Assembly (NCBI RefSeq): GCF_028372415.1
Contig: NC_092873.1
Location: forward strand, 354,268,660-354,332,659
DNA length: 64,000 nucleotides
Origin: Notamacropus eugenii
Taxonomy: Eukaryota > Chordata > Mammalia > Diprotodontia > Macropodidae
Reading direction: 5' to 3'
A program made the translations under genes and the position numbers. Under the pieces are notes generated by a model. That model saw nothing but the letters and a program-made list of their open reading frames with translations, made no database searches and had not been told where the DNA came from. Below are positions 28,830 through 40,089 of the stretch, piece after piece. Each line of letters begins with the position of its first letter. Within the stretch, counting starts at the first letter, position 1.

Positions 28830-29030
28830 CAAGAAAGTTACATAGCTAGAGTTTACACATCACTTTAACGTTTGCAAAACACTTTCTTCACATGTTGTTA
28901 ATCTCATATAATCCTCATAACAACCCTATGAGATAGGTGCTATTATTATCCCCATTTTACAGATGAGGAAACTAAGACTGAAAGAAGTTAAGGATTTGCC
29001 CAAGATTATACAGCTATTAAGTGTCTATTA
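28830..29030 (-). repeat. MIR SINE, reversed
   Basis: Reversed MIR-like text: CATATAATCCTCATAACAAC, CCCCATTTTACAGATGAGGA and AAGGATTTGCCCAAGATTAT. Confidence 0.65.
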
Positions 29031-30175
29031 TAAAATACACCAACACCTAGCTGCCTTTTAAAACACTTATCTCATGTCTACGGTTAAGGAAGATAGGATC
29101 AAGTTCAACCTCTAGTTTCTACTATGCCTTCCCCCCAGCACCCATGTTATAAATAAGGAAGACTGAACTCCAAAAGGACATTCTCAAGGTCATATGCCAA
29201 GCAGAAGGGCATAGACAAGACCTGATTGAAGTCCTAATTTCTGCTCCTGTGGCATGCCTCTTTGTTGCCATGCAGAGATAGTTCTTTACTTATCTGTCCA
29301 AGAGAGGGTTGCCTAAACACTCTATTTCCTGTTCTGTTAATCTAGAAAAATCACATTTCTTGTGAATATTCATCCATTTCATTTTGATTGTCAGTCTTTA
29401 TTGGCAAATAGTTGCATCAATCTGTTCTACCTAGAAGTCTGTCTTAAAGAAATAATCAGGCCTTGATCAGTTTCCCCCAGGATACCGGCTTTTTATCCAG
29501 GAATTATGGAAAAGAAATCCACTCCTTCATGCTTTGGTCAACACCGCCTGTTGTGCCAGAGAAGGAAGCTGTTGATTTCTTAGTCTCTTGGCTCTCCTAT
29601 AATTCCCTTACCCCTCTCCACCACAGCCCAGTCCCTTGGCTGCTGGGCAGACTATTGTTGACTGCTGTCCTGGTTCCCAGTCCTGCCAGTTTTTCAGTGC
29701 TAGCTGCCTGTTGGCTGTGGTGTCAGCAGACATCCAGGGAACCCCCTAGAAAGGTGCCAAACCCAAGAGACACAACAGAGGGTGGCACCAGACAAAGACC
29801 CAACACGGAGACAGAATCAGACCCACAGTCAAACACACAGCCAGACTCACTCAATCACATTTCCTCTCTTTTTGTCTCACATGCACATGGAGATGTGGTC
29901 AGATATACATTTGGCCAGACACGCACTGAACCAGACACACCCGAACACATGTACAGCCAGAGACAGACTGAGCCAGGCACAAGAAGCCTTGCCAGATGAA
30001 TGCATGGCTCACATACACACTCCCTCCTCAGCAAGGGTCTGTACACACAGAGCCTGACATAATACCCTATATAACCAGAAATACACATACACACATACTA
30101 ACCTTTTGTGCACTTCTCCCCCAAATCCAAGGCAAGTTTTGACACAGATCTACTCAACAAAGGCAACCATATTCG

Positions 30176-30220
<45 letters not shown>

Positions 30221-31889
30221 ATTCCCCAGGAAACAGAACCCTAGGAAGGAGAGAGCACCTGTCCAGAAAACCCTCCATATCTGGCCACACCAACCAAGTA
30301 AGCCTTCTATGCTCAGTTTCCTCCTGTAAGGACAGCTCCGTCATCCCAAGTCTTTCTCTACCTTTCATATTTAACACCCCCCACACCCCAAGCTGCACCT
30401 TGGACAGAGACTTTTTGCTTCTAGCATACCCTTCTCTAGCTCTCTCTAATGAACGAATCCCCTCCACTCCACTCTCTTCATTTCTCACCACCTCCTCAAA
30501 CTGGCCTTAACCCCACCCCCACAGGTCAGAAGGGGTTCCAGAGGGGGAAAGTCCCACCAATGTCAGCTTTGTGGTCCCTCCCCAAATAAAAACAATTTGG
30601 AATAGGGCCGTGGGGAACATGGGGAAAGAGGGAGACTACAAGAGGCAAAGAGATACAGGCATTGGGGGGAGACACTGGGAGGGCTTCAGAGATCCCTCAG
30701 AGGTAGAGGTAACAGAGGGAGTACAACTCTACACACACACACACACATAGCCGTAAGAGACAGTCAGAGAGACAGAGTCTGAGAAAAAGACAAAGAGAGT
30801 GAGGAAAGCAGACACAACACTTTTCTATAATATTTATGGATCATTTCTACACCATCCTTACTCTCTTACGCCCCCTGCCCCCTCAACCAGAGCAGTCCCA
30901 AGCTCAAGTGGGGAGGCGGGCTGGAGGCATTTTTGGACATACAGTAAGGGAAGGAAGGGTAGGGGGAGTGAGTGCCGGGGTAGCCGGACGCACAGCTCCA
31001 GGCGCCGGAGGCAAAAGATTGGGGGTGGGGTGGGGGACCGGAGGAAGCCCCAGGCTCAGCTCTGGAGTGGGGGAGGGGCTAGCCCTCCAGACCCCTCCCC
31101 TCTGCCACAACCGAAGGAAAATATCGCGATAAGTAACCCTCTTTTTCCACCCACCCCCCCAGCCCTTAGATGTGGGGCCTCAGTTTTGGGGTGTTCGTCT
31201 CCACCTCTCTGGAGTCAAACTTTCTGCGGGGCCCGCAAAGGGAGTGTCTTATAGGCAGAGGATGGACACCAGTCTTTTCTTTGGGGGGAAGAGGAATAGA
31301 AGCCAGTATATTGGGGAGGGGGGAGTAGAGAATCCCATAGAGCGACCCGCGCAGAATCGTGTAGGCATTCCCCCGTTCTGTCCCCCAGCCCTGTAAGAAC
31401 CAGGGAGCCCCTCCCCAACTCCTCGAATGTCTCGGATCCCTGGGGTCTATGGGGGGGCGCTCAGGCCCCCCTCCCCAGAGCTGTTGGGGGCTGGGGCTCT
31501 GGTGCTTCTAAGGCCCGTGGAAAGGGTCAAGAGGACGAAGACCCCCCCCCCCCCCAGGTCTCCCAGGCCCCTCCCTCCACTTCATCCCTAGGGCAGAGGA
31601 ATTGGGGGGGGGCTGCGGTATTAAAGAGACGGAGGTGGTCGAGGACAAGTCGTTTAAAAAGGGGGGGAGGGAATCCGCTTCGGCCATCTTGGAAGCAGAG
31701 GAAAGGAAAAAAGAGAAAAGGGGGAGAAGAGAGGCAGACGGGGAGGGCTAGGGGTTAGGAGAAAAAGGGGGGCAGTCCGTGGGGCACCACCGCCCCCACC
31801 CCAGTAGCCTTATAAAGGGGCAAAGAGGCTCTGCATCCGAGGCCCGGCGCCAGAGCGAAGGAGGGCAGGGGCAGTCTGCGCGCGCTTAC

Positions 31890-32120
31890 CTGGGTCCAGG
31901 GTCCGATGGGTCGCGGGAAAGGGGGGTGGGACGGAGGGGAGGGGGAGAGGGCCCAGCCAAGGCTCCCGCTCCAGCGGCGGGAGGGGAGAAACCTGGCGTA
32001 AGAAAGGAGTTTATGAAAGCGGCTTGGGGTGGGTGGGAGGGTGGGAGGGAGAGAGGGGAGGGGAGGGGACGAAGAGGGGGAGGGGAGGGACTGGGGATGG
32101 GGGGGGGGACAAAAATGGCT
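31890..32120 (-). other. PCGF2: PCGF2 noncoding exon 1 (inferred)
   Basis: On the minus strand ATCGGACCCTGGACCCAG is followed by GTAAGCGCG, a near-consensus donor at 31889-31888 inside the CpG island. It sits upstream of, and on the same strand as, the exon 2 acceptor at 23782. The 5' edge (about 32100-32130) is a guess based on promoter motifs upstream. Mammalian PCGF2 is known to have a noncoding first exon and a long first intron. Confidence 0.6.
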
Positions 32121-33086
32121 TTTTTTCCTTCAGACAAGAGTTGGCTCCGCCCACTCCCCACCCACGTGACCTCATTCCTTCAGGGTGTTTGCAGAGAGGG
32201 GGAAGAGGAGGGTTGGGGGAGAGGCAGGCTAGGTTGGGCCCCCACAATTGCTCCCCCGTCTCAAGCGAGGACACGCCTCCTCCGGCCCCGAGCAGCTCCC
32301 CTCGTCTTTCCCTCACCTACCGTGGCCTTCCACCTTTATCTCTTCCTCTCCCCGCCAAGCCCCTGTTACCCTGAAATGTCGGGCCCCCACTAATCCTGTG
32401 ACCCCCCTCTCCGCCTCCCGGAAGGAGCCTGGGCTCCGAGCCGGTCGCCAGAGGCTGGGAAAATCGAGAAATCAAGTCTCGAAGTGGAACGTTGTACAGA
32501 CGTTATCGATTAGGCCCGGGGCTCGGGGGGAGCCGCTCTCGCCCCGGCGGCCCGTCCACCCGGCCTCGGTATTGTTCATCTCGGTTCTTTTTGCTCGATC
32601 CAAACGGAATGGATTTTCAATAGCCAATTATGTGTATGTATACGTGTGCGCGCGCACATGGTGCGTATGTGTCTCTGCGTGTGTACGCACACAGAACATG
32701 GGCACACCATTTCCTCCCAGTCTTTGATTCTAGTTCCCCCTCCCTGGGGGTTTAAATCGCTCAGACAACCTAGGGAGGACGGCGGCTCGGCGCCAGCCTG
32801 CCGGAGGAGGAGCAGTCCCTGGGCCCCGGTCCGGCGCCCCCCCTCCCGCCCCCAGGAAGGGAGGGGGGCTCTTTAGTGCCAGTTTCGACAGCGGCTAGGA
32901 GGAGGACCGCGTGTCAAGACACAGCAGAGAGGGAGGAGCTCAGGCAGGGGTGCGAGGCCACGGAGTGGAAGGGTGGGCTGGAGCGCAGAGCCGTGGAGAG
33001 CCCGGGCCCACCGGGGGTCCCTCGGTCTGTGGTCTTTGCGCCCTGGGCGCTGTCCTTCGTGCATCCTGCCCCAGGTGGACCCTGTC

Positions 33087-33090
33087 GTGC

Positions 33091-33123
<33 letters not shown>
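33087..33123 (+). repeat. (GT)n microsatellite in CpG island
   Basis: GTGCGTGCGTGTGTGTG..., an uninterrupted GT run after two GC-containing units. Confidence 0.9.
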
Positions 33124-33125
<2 letters not shown>

Positions 33126-35938
33126 CGTGCGGGCGCTCATGGGAAAGGGGGAAAAGAAAACAGGAAAGGAGACAATGAAGGAAACGACAAGGAAGGGAAA
33201 CGACGAAAAATAAATGAAAACCAAAACCTTGACAAATAGCCAGAGGAAGAAACCGGTGGCCAGAGTGGGCCAGATTCTCTCTCTGCCTGCAGTTCTTTCT
33301 CGCGCAACCTCCGCGTTTGGCGTCCTCGGTTCTTTCCCGGTATCTCAACTTTCTAGTTCATTTCGAAGATGCGGAGGAGCAGGGCAGGAGGGTTTTGCGG
33401 GATGGGGTCTATGTAGACTTAGCAATACGGAGAACTCAGGATGCGATGAGCCAAGCGGCTTCCTCCAATCCCCTCCCTCTTGTTCATGCCACCCTTTCCT
33501 GGGAGAAAGAGGGAGACACTAAAAGACGGGTGGTGAAGGGATGAGAAAGGCTTCAAGAAGTCTTGGAGAGAATCCGTCTAAAGACCACACTTGCAGGTAC
33601 CAGCAAATCGTTACTGCGTTATGGAGACCACCAGCGAAGGTGACAAGGGAGATCGATTGGCTTTTTGCTTTACAAGATTTATTGGACTGATGGATAGAAC
33701 ATGTTCCTCTCAGAGCTCGATTATCCGGCTAGAAGTGCTATTAGGCACGTGGGTGGATGCTTGAGTTAAGAATTTTAATAAAATCACTTAGGATAAGGCT
33801 AGCTCCCTGCCTTCATTCCTTGACCACTGACCAGGAGAGTGAGTAATCGAGGCTTAAATCCTTACCAATGATTTGCTCAGGGTGCAGTTGCCATGCTAGT
33901 TAAATTGAGCCTTTGGCTCTGTGACCCCTCCCCCATGCACGTGAAAAGGGGTGGGGGTGGGAGATGGAAGAGGAAGAGAAGAAAAGGTTGGGTAGGAAGA
34001 AGAAAAAACTGGAGACAAATGAAATTGAGCTCTCCTTCCACAAATTTGCCTCAGCACTTGACTTGTATCTTTTCTTTGCACTGATCTCACTCTCTTTTAT
34101 ATACTTGCCCTACCCCTCTTTTAAGACTCCTTGAGGACAGGGTCAGTGTTGGATCTCTTTGCAGCTCCTGTAGGAAGCATTTCATGTGTGTTGAACTGGA
34201 CTGAAAGAGCAGGGCTAGAAAGAGAAGAAAGAGTTGGAGAAAAAAATGAATCAACGACCTGTGTAGGGGCCCAGAGGGGTAAAGGGTCTAAAGGGTCAAC
34301 ACATTCTTGAGTTATTTGAGCAGAGCTGTCCTCTCCTCAATTCAGCACCACCCCCCTCCAGTTCAGATAAATTCCAACACCTCCCTGGTTGGATTCAAAT
34401 ATTTATCAGAAATCCTCTTTCCTCTATTCTTTCTATATCTTTTTTGTCGACCAAGAGACCTCAAGTTGCTAATTCCAAAGGAATTATCAACAATTCAAAT
34501 CAAGGCCAATTGCAATTGTCACAGCTGGAATAGGCTCCTCGGGTAACAGGTTGTATTTGTAGAGAGCAGATGTAATTCTGGTCAGTTGTCGGCAGCTAAT
34601 CCGAGAGGACAACTGGGAGGAAATAGGGGGGTGAGCTGAGAAGCTAAAGGGAATAGACACTTTGAGGCCAGAGTCTTCACGGTGTAACCCAATCATTCCA
34701 AAACCACTTCACAAAGCCCCCCTCCGGCATTCATATAGTCTTCCATGTTCTATGAAAAACAGACTTTTGCTGAACTTGAAATTATTTAACCTCTCTGGGA
34801 CTCAGTCATCTTATCTGTAAAATGAGGGGACTGGACTGGATGACTTCTGAGGTCCCTTCAAATTTTAAATCTAGAATCTTATGAAATTTCAAGATTGTTC
34901 CATGTCCTTCCCACTAAAATAGTGTCTTCCTCCAGACCACGACGCCTTTCCCTCAACTCTCCCCCCGCAACACCACCCTCTCCCCCAACTTTACTCCCAT
35001 TGACTTGTATTTGATTTTACTTTTTTATAGTCTCATTCCATACCGGCTCCAAAATTTTATTCTGATATTAGAGTCTGTTTGTCTCTTTTAGATCATAAGC
35101 TCTCCAGTGGAAAGGGCTGGATTACTGCAGTTATTTTTGCTCAGACCCCAGCACATTACCCAGAACAATTAGGAGCTTCATAACATCCTTTTGAAGATGG
35201 TAATGATGATGGGAAGGAGGACCCACCTGCCACATTCTTTCCATTTCTTGTCTTCCCCATCTCTTTTCCTCTCCCTTTTTTATTTCTATCCATCTCATCC
35301 CCTTCTATTTCTCAGAATTTCCCTTTCTATCTTTCCACATAACTCTCTTTTTCTTTGTGCCCTTCTCTCTGGCTTTGTCTCCTTGTCTTTATGCTTCCTA
35401 TTTTTTCTTTATCTCTCTGTTAACACTTTTTCTCTGCATGTCCCTTCCATCTCCTCTCTTTGTGTCTGTCTCTGTGTCTCTGTGTCTGTCTCTTTCCCTC
35501 CCTCTCTTTCTCCCCCCCCCTCCCCCCGCCCTCCGCTTTCCCCTCTTTTGCAGACCCAGAAATCCCCACACAAAGAAAATCAGAACGTGATCCTGATTGC
35601 ACCACATGGACCGCTATGGGACCGCTATGGACAATAGATTGTCCAAATTCCTTTCAAATCCTCCAAAACTGGCTACAGAAAGCACATTATAAAATTGTAG
35701 CGTACTTCCCCCACACCTCTTTTTTCTTTTACGCCACAGCCTAATTCAAGGGGTAGTGGGGGTAACCACGCATCTACTGACGGAAGCATAGGACGTTTCC
35801 CGCTCCCGCACATTGTTTCAGACGTCATACATGTTTGCTAATATCTCAGACACGAGTCTAGGGATCTTGTGTGGGAGGATGGGGAGGGAGAAGCGGGGAG
35901 AAAGCAAATTAGAGACTTTCACAAGCTTCTTCCCATGG

Positions 35939-35944
35939 AAAAAA
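35939..35944 (-). terminator. Pol III terminator of tRNA-Asn
   Basis: Six T residues on the minus strand beginning six bases beyond the mature tRNA end (CAGCTTTTTTCC), the normal stop for RNA polymerase III. Confidence 0.85.
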
Positions 35945-35949
35945 GCTGT

Positions 35950-35966
35950 CGTCCCTGGGTGGGCTC

Positions 35967-36017
<51 letters not shown>

Positions 36018-36023
36018 AGAGAC
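35950..36023 (-). tRNA. tRNA-Asn (anticodon GTT)
   Basis: The minus strand gives a 74-nt sequence starting GTCTCTGTGGCGCAATCGG and ending CCCACCCAGGGACG. It folds as a standard cloverleaf. The acceptor stem GTCTCTG pairs with CAGGGAC (one G-T pair) with discriminator G. The anticodon arm CGGCTGTTAACCG has loop CTGTTAA with anticodon GTT. The T arm contains GGTTCGAGCCC. The internal promoter boxes are intact (A box TGGCGCAATCGG, B box GGTTCGAGCCC). A T6 tract follows after four bases (minus strand; 35944-35939) as the Pol III terminator. No intron and no CCA are encoded, as usual in animals. The sequence matches the common mammalian Asn-GTT gene as I recall it. Confidence 0.97.
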
Positions 36024-36479
36024 TGTTCTTGAAGCCAGTGCAGCAGCGTCTGAGTCAACGGAAGGGAGCCCACTGGCGGCTGCTGGGAGCGAAGCTCTGA
36101 TTGCGAAGACAAACAAGCCGAGCTGGGAGGAGGACAGATGCCGGTGGTGCGGTCGGGAGCCTGGTCCAGGGAGCAGAGGCTCCGGGACATGGGAAGAAGC
36201 ATGCAATGCAAGGGAGCAGAACACAGAGAGAAAGGGCAGGGGGCTCAGAAGCTGGAGCGGGGCTCCAGAATCCTGAGGGTTACGCATTCCACGAGTGGAG
36301 GGTGCATTGTGTTCCCGCTAATGAAAAAGGAAACAATGGCGGGAAAAATCCCTAAAGAGCAGAAGATTCAGAATTTATGTCTGACTCTGGAACACAAATG
36401 TGTCGATTTCTTTTCTTTGAGGGGAGGAGAGTTGTAGAGCAGAAAGAGAAAGATTTCCTTTATTTTTCTAAACCCTTTA

Positions 36480-36760
36480 AAAAGGGTACTTTTCAATTAA
36501 CAAGCGTTTATTTTCTCTTCTCATCACCTATCCCTTCCCGTTGTAAGAACAAAAATCCTTGTATCAAATAAGTACAGGTAAGTAAAACAAATTCTCACAC
36601 TGGCCACATCCAAAACGTTATGCATACAAAAACTGTAAGCATACAAAACTGTATACATAAAAAATCTATGTCTCATTCTGCATCCTGAGTCCGTCATCTC
36701 TTTGGCAGAAAGTGGCGAACATGATTGGTCACTAGTCTTTGGAATAGAAGTTGGTCATTG
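36480..36760 (-). mobile_element. L1 LINE 3' end, reversed fragment
   Basis: TTTATTTTCTCTTCTCATCA, CACTGGCCACATCCAAAACG and CTCATTCTGCATCCTGAGTC fit the reversed 3'UTR of marsupial L1. It is short and diverged. Confidence 0.5.
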
Positions 36761-36857
36761 CGGTTGATCAGAGTTATTTAGTTTTTCAAAAGTGTTTGGC
36801 AGACCACCCTTCTTAAATGAGATTTGGTAGCCAACGGGGGGATGGGGTGGGGGGAGT

Positions 36858-37366
36858 GGAGAGAGAGAGAGAAAGAGAGAGATGGATGGATGGATGGATA
36901 GATGGAGGGATAGAAGGATGCATGAACAGATGATAGATGGATGGATGGATGGATGGATGGATGGATGATAGACAAATGATGGATGGAAGGATGGATGGAT
37001 AAATGTTGAATGGATGAAAAGAGCAATGATGGATGGATAGATTGATAGATGCATAGATGGATGGATGATAGACAAATGGTAGATTGATACATAGATAAAT
37101 GATGGATGGATGGATAGATGAATGAGTTGATAGATAAAAGATAGAGGGATGGATAGATTATAAATGAATGATAGATGCATGGATGGATGATAGAGAAATG
37201 ATAGATGAATGGAAGGATGGATAAAAATGGATGGATGGACAGATACATAGATTGATGGATGGATGATAGACAAATGGTGGATAGATACATAGATAAAGGA
37301 TAGGTGGATGGATAGATTATAAATGATAGATGCATGGATGAATGGATGCATGGATAAGTGATAGAG
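36858..37366 (+). repeat. (GGAT)n/(GATA)n tetranucleotide array
   Basis: About 510 bp of GGAT, GATA, AGAT and variants, preceded by (GA)n. It creates long pseudo-open frames on the minus strand (runs of IHPSIH and similar) that are not genes. Confidence 0.92.
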
Positions 37367-38289
37367 CAAGCATTTATTAAGCACTCTCTAACACCATAAG
37401 TACTAGATTTGAAGTCAGAGGAGCTGACTTTGAATTATGCTGTCACTTGGTAAGTCATTTAATTTCTCTAAGACTTAGTTTTTCTCTTCTGAATGATAGC
37501 TAAGGTCCCTTTTCTAGTTTCAAATTGTACTATTCTATATAAAATTAAGTGTATTTCCATTCTTACACTTGCTGGAGGAACCCAGTCCTGTTTTTTGGTT
37601 TTTTTTTTAGGCTGCCCAGGCTAGGAATTTCTTTTTTAATTACTGGCAGTTAATAATACTATCCAGGAAGACTTGGCTATAGAATGAATTTAATTCTAAC
37701 CTCTGACCTGTACTAGCTGTATGACCCTGGACAGGTCACTAAACCTCTCAATTTACTAGGCAATTCTCTAAAACATAAAGATGCCACCTCTAAGGGTAGA
37801 GAGAGTTTTCTCATCCAGGGTTGTCTAATGAAATCATGGGAATATGCTCCATTTATCACATTTCTATGATGTTTCAAGGTTTATAGAGGGCTTTCTGTAA
37901 TCTGGTAATGAAAGTATTGCCCCCATTTTGTAGGAGGACACCAAAGCTGAGGAAGATTAATTGACTTGTCTCAGATCACAAGCAGAACTAGAGCTTGGAT
38001 ATTTTGGCTTCAGATTTTTTTTTTTTTTTTGGAAATCCCTACCATGCTGAAAGCAAGTGTGACTTCCAACAAGAGGCCCCCAGTGATATACTATGTATTT
38101 ATTTCTCTGTGTAAATGTTGCTTCCTCCAGTAGGATGAAAGTTCCTTAAAGGCAGGATAGTTTTCCTTTTTAGTTATTATTCCTGGATAAAGCAGTTATC
38201 AATTGCTTACTGTGTGCCAGGTACTGTGGTAAGCCTTAGGGATAAAAATACAAGTAAGCCAGTCTCTTTCCTCAAAAAGTGTATATGCT

Positions 38290-38870
38290 TTTAAAACTTT
38301 TTTTGAAAAAAAAGTTATATATTATTTTACATGCATTTCTGTTCTTCCTACCATCCCCCCCCATTGAACAACAACAAATCATCATCATAAATATTCATAG
38401 TGAAGCACAATAAATTCCCACATTAGTCATGTCCCCAAATATGTCTCTTCATCTTTAGTTCATCACTTCTCTGGCTGAAGCTCAGTGTCCTGTTACATCT
38501 CCAGTCTTTTGCATTCAGAGTTTATCATTGCAGAGATCAGAGTTCTAAAGTCTTTCAAATCTGGTTTTCTCTACCATGTGGCTGTCATTGTATAAATTGC
38601 TCAACTAGTTCTGTTCTCTTTTTTCTGTTCATAGCGGTCCTCCCAGGTTCAAAATCTGTCCATTTTATTATTTCTTGTGATATAATGGGATATACTTGTA
38701 TTTGTATATATTTTATATTATAGTTATATGTCATATATTATATTTATATACCATAATTTGTTTAGCTATTCCCTACTAAGGGGACAGTCCCTTAGTTTCC
38801 AGTTTGGGGCTAATAGGAAATAGTTTTGTACATGAGTCCTTTTCCTCTTTATTTGATCATGGAGCTCATG
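38290..38870 (-). mobile_element. L1 LINE 3' fragment, reversed
   Basis: Reversed L1 3' text: TTCATAGCGGTCCTCCCAGG, ATACCATAATTTGTTTAGCT and TATTCCCTACTAAGGGGACA, the last matching the L1 phrase for an ORF2 end. Preceded by an L2 piece (38175-38280; GCTTACTGTGTGCCAGGTAC). Confidence 0.6.
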
Positions 38871-40089
38871 TTCTAATGGACTATAAATAGAAAGGAGAGC
38901 CTGATGCCCTGCACTGGTTGGTGATGTGGAAGCCTGGTCCTGGCAAGGTAAGGCAAAAAGCTTACCTATGTTGGGGGATGAGGGGGTGCATCTGGGTTGA
39001 GAAGAGGAAAATATAGGTTACATGTGAGAGAGAAGTGGAGGTGACTGAGGAGAGGAAACATAAATAGGGAATGAACAGGCTTTAACATAATATTCACTAA
39101 TGAATCACATCTTTTCCACTTTATAACTGAAAGAGAATATAAGATATGAAAAAGTATTTGATTTAATAGAACCAATGAAAGACAGTCTCCCTGAATATAT
39201 GATAGACAGACAGACAGACAGATAGATAGATAGATAAATAGATATACAGTTGGATGGATGGATGGATGACCCTTTTACAGCAAGGCGTCTCCCATCCACA
39301 CATCAAAAGCATTAAACATTCCTTGGAAGATAGAACAACAGGAAAACCCTATATGATGATGCTCAGAAAATAAGCTTGAGAGGAAACATAAGACAATGCT
39401 TTCCAGAAGTAGTTTGCCACGATGATGGAGAAAACAGGTAAAAGATTTCAGGTGAAAGAAGTATTCTCTGTGGATGGTGAGATCTTCTAGTAATAAAAAA
39501 AAGTGACTACATTGTAGGTTTATTTGAGTTATTTGTTCTCAATCCCTAACACAGTGCTTGATGCCCAAGAATACGGATAGGAACTGCTTGTGATTTCACT
39601 ATATTTTTGAGTGAGAACACTTCCTCATGCGCAGTATATAATAAATGCTTTCTGAATTCCATGAAGCTACCCATCTACATCGGATAATAGACTTATTGGC
39701 AATTTACAGCTGGTTATAAGGGGTACGGATGGATAGACAGATCGATGGAATTGGGGGGAGGGGCAGGAGGGTTCGAGTATACTGTATGACAATAATAAGA
39801 ATTAATAATAATCCAAACAGCACCTTAAGGCTGCAAAGCTCCTTATTTCATTTTATTCTTACAACCCTGTCAGGTAGCTGCAATGATCTCGGATGAATAA
39901 AGTGACGTCCACAGAGGCTACGTGACTCTCCCAGAGTCCACACAGCTAGGAAGTTTCTGGGACTCCCCTACTCCCAGTCCAGCCTGCATCACCTAGCAGA
40001 CACAAGGTTGCGGTTTTTTTCTCCGCTAAATATTTGAGGTCTGACCAAAGCCCTGGTCATTGAGCTCCTCTTAGGAAACGAGGGGCGCC

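Larger units (their letters stand above)
30900..33450. promoter_or_regulatory. PCGF2: CpG island and promoter of PCGF2
   Basis: Broad GC- and CpG-rich region surrounding the inferred first exon. Motifs seen: CCACGTGACCTCA (E-box/CRE-like, near 32163-32175), GGCTCCGCCCACTCC (GC box), an AAGATGGCC YY1-type site on the minus strand (31684-31692), the palindrome TATCGCGATA (31122-31131), and dense G-runs on the plus strand. A C-run (31542-31555) and G-runs near 31604-31612 flank the 5' splice region. Confidence 0.7.

Noticed and set aside
33590-33900. Possible second tRNA or small RNA gene near the PCGF2 CpG island
   Set aside because: Some CpG-containing, non-repeat text is present, but no cloverleaf, B box or terminator pattern could be drawn.
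36755-37384. A 209-codon minus-strand frame rich in Ile-His-Pro-Ser
   Set aside because: A direct translation of the tetranucleotide array.
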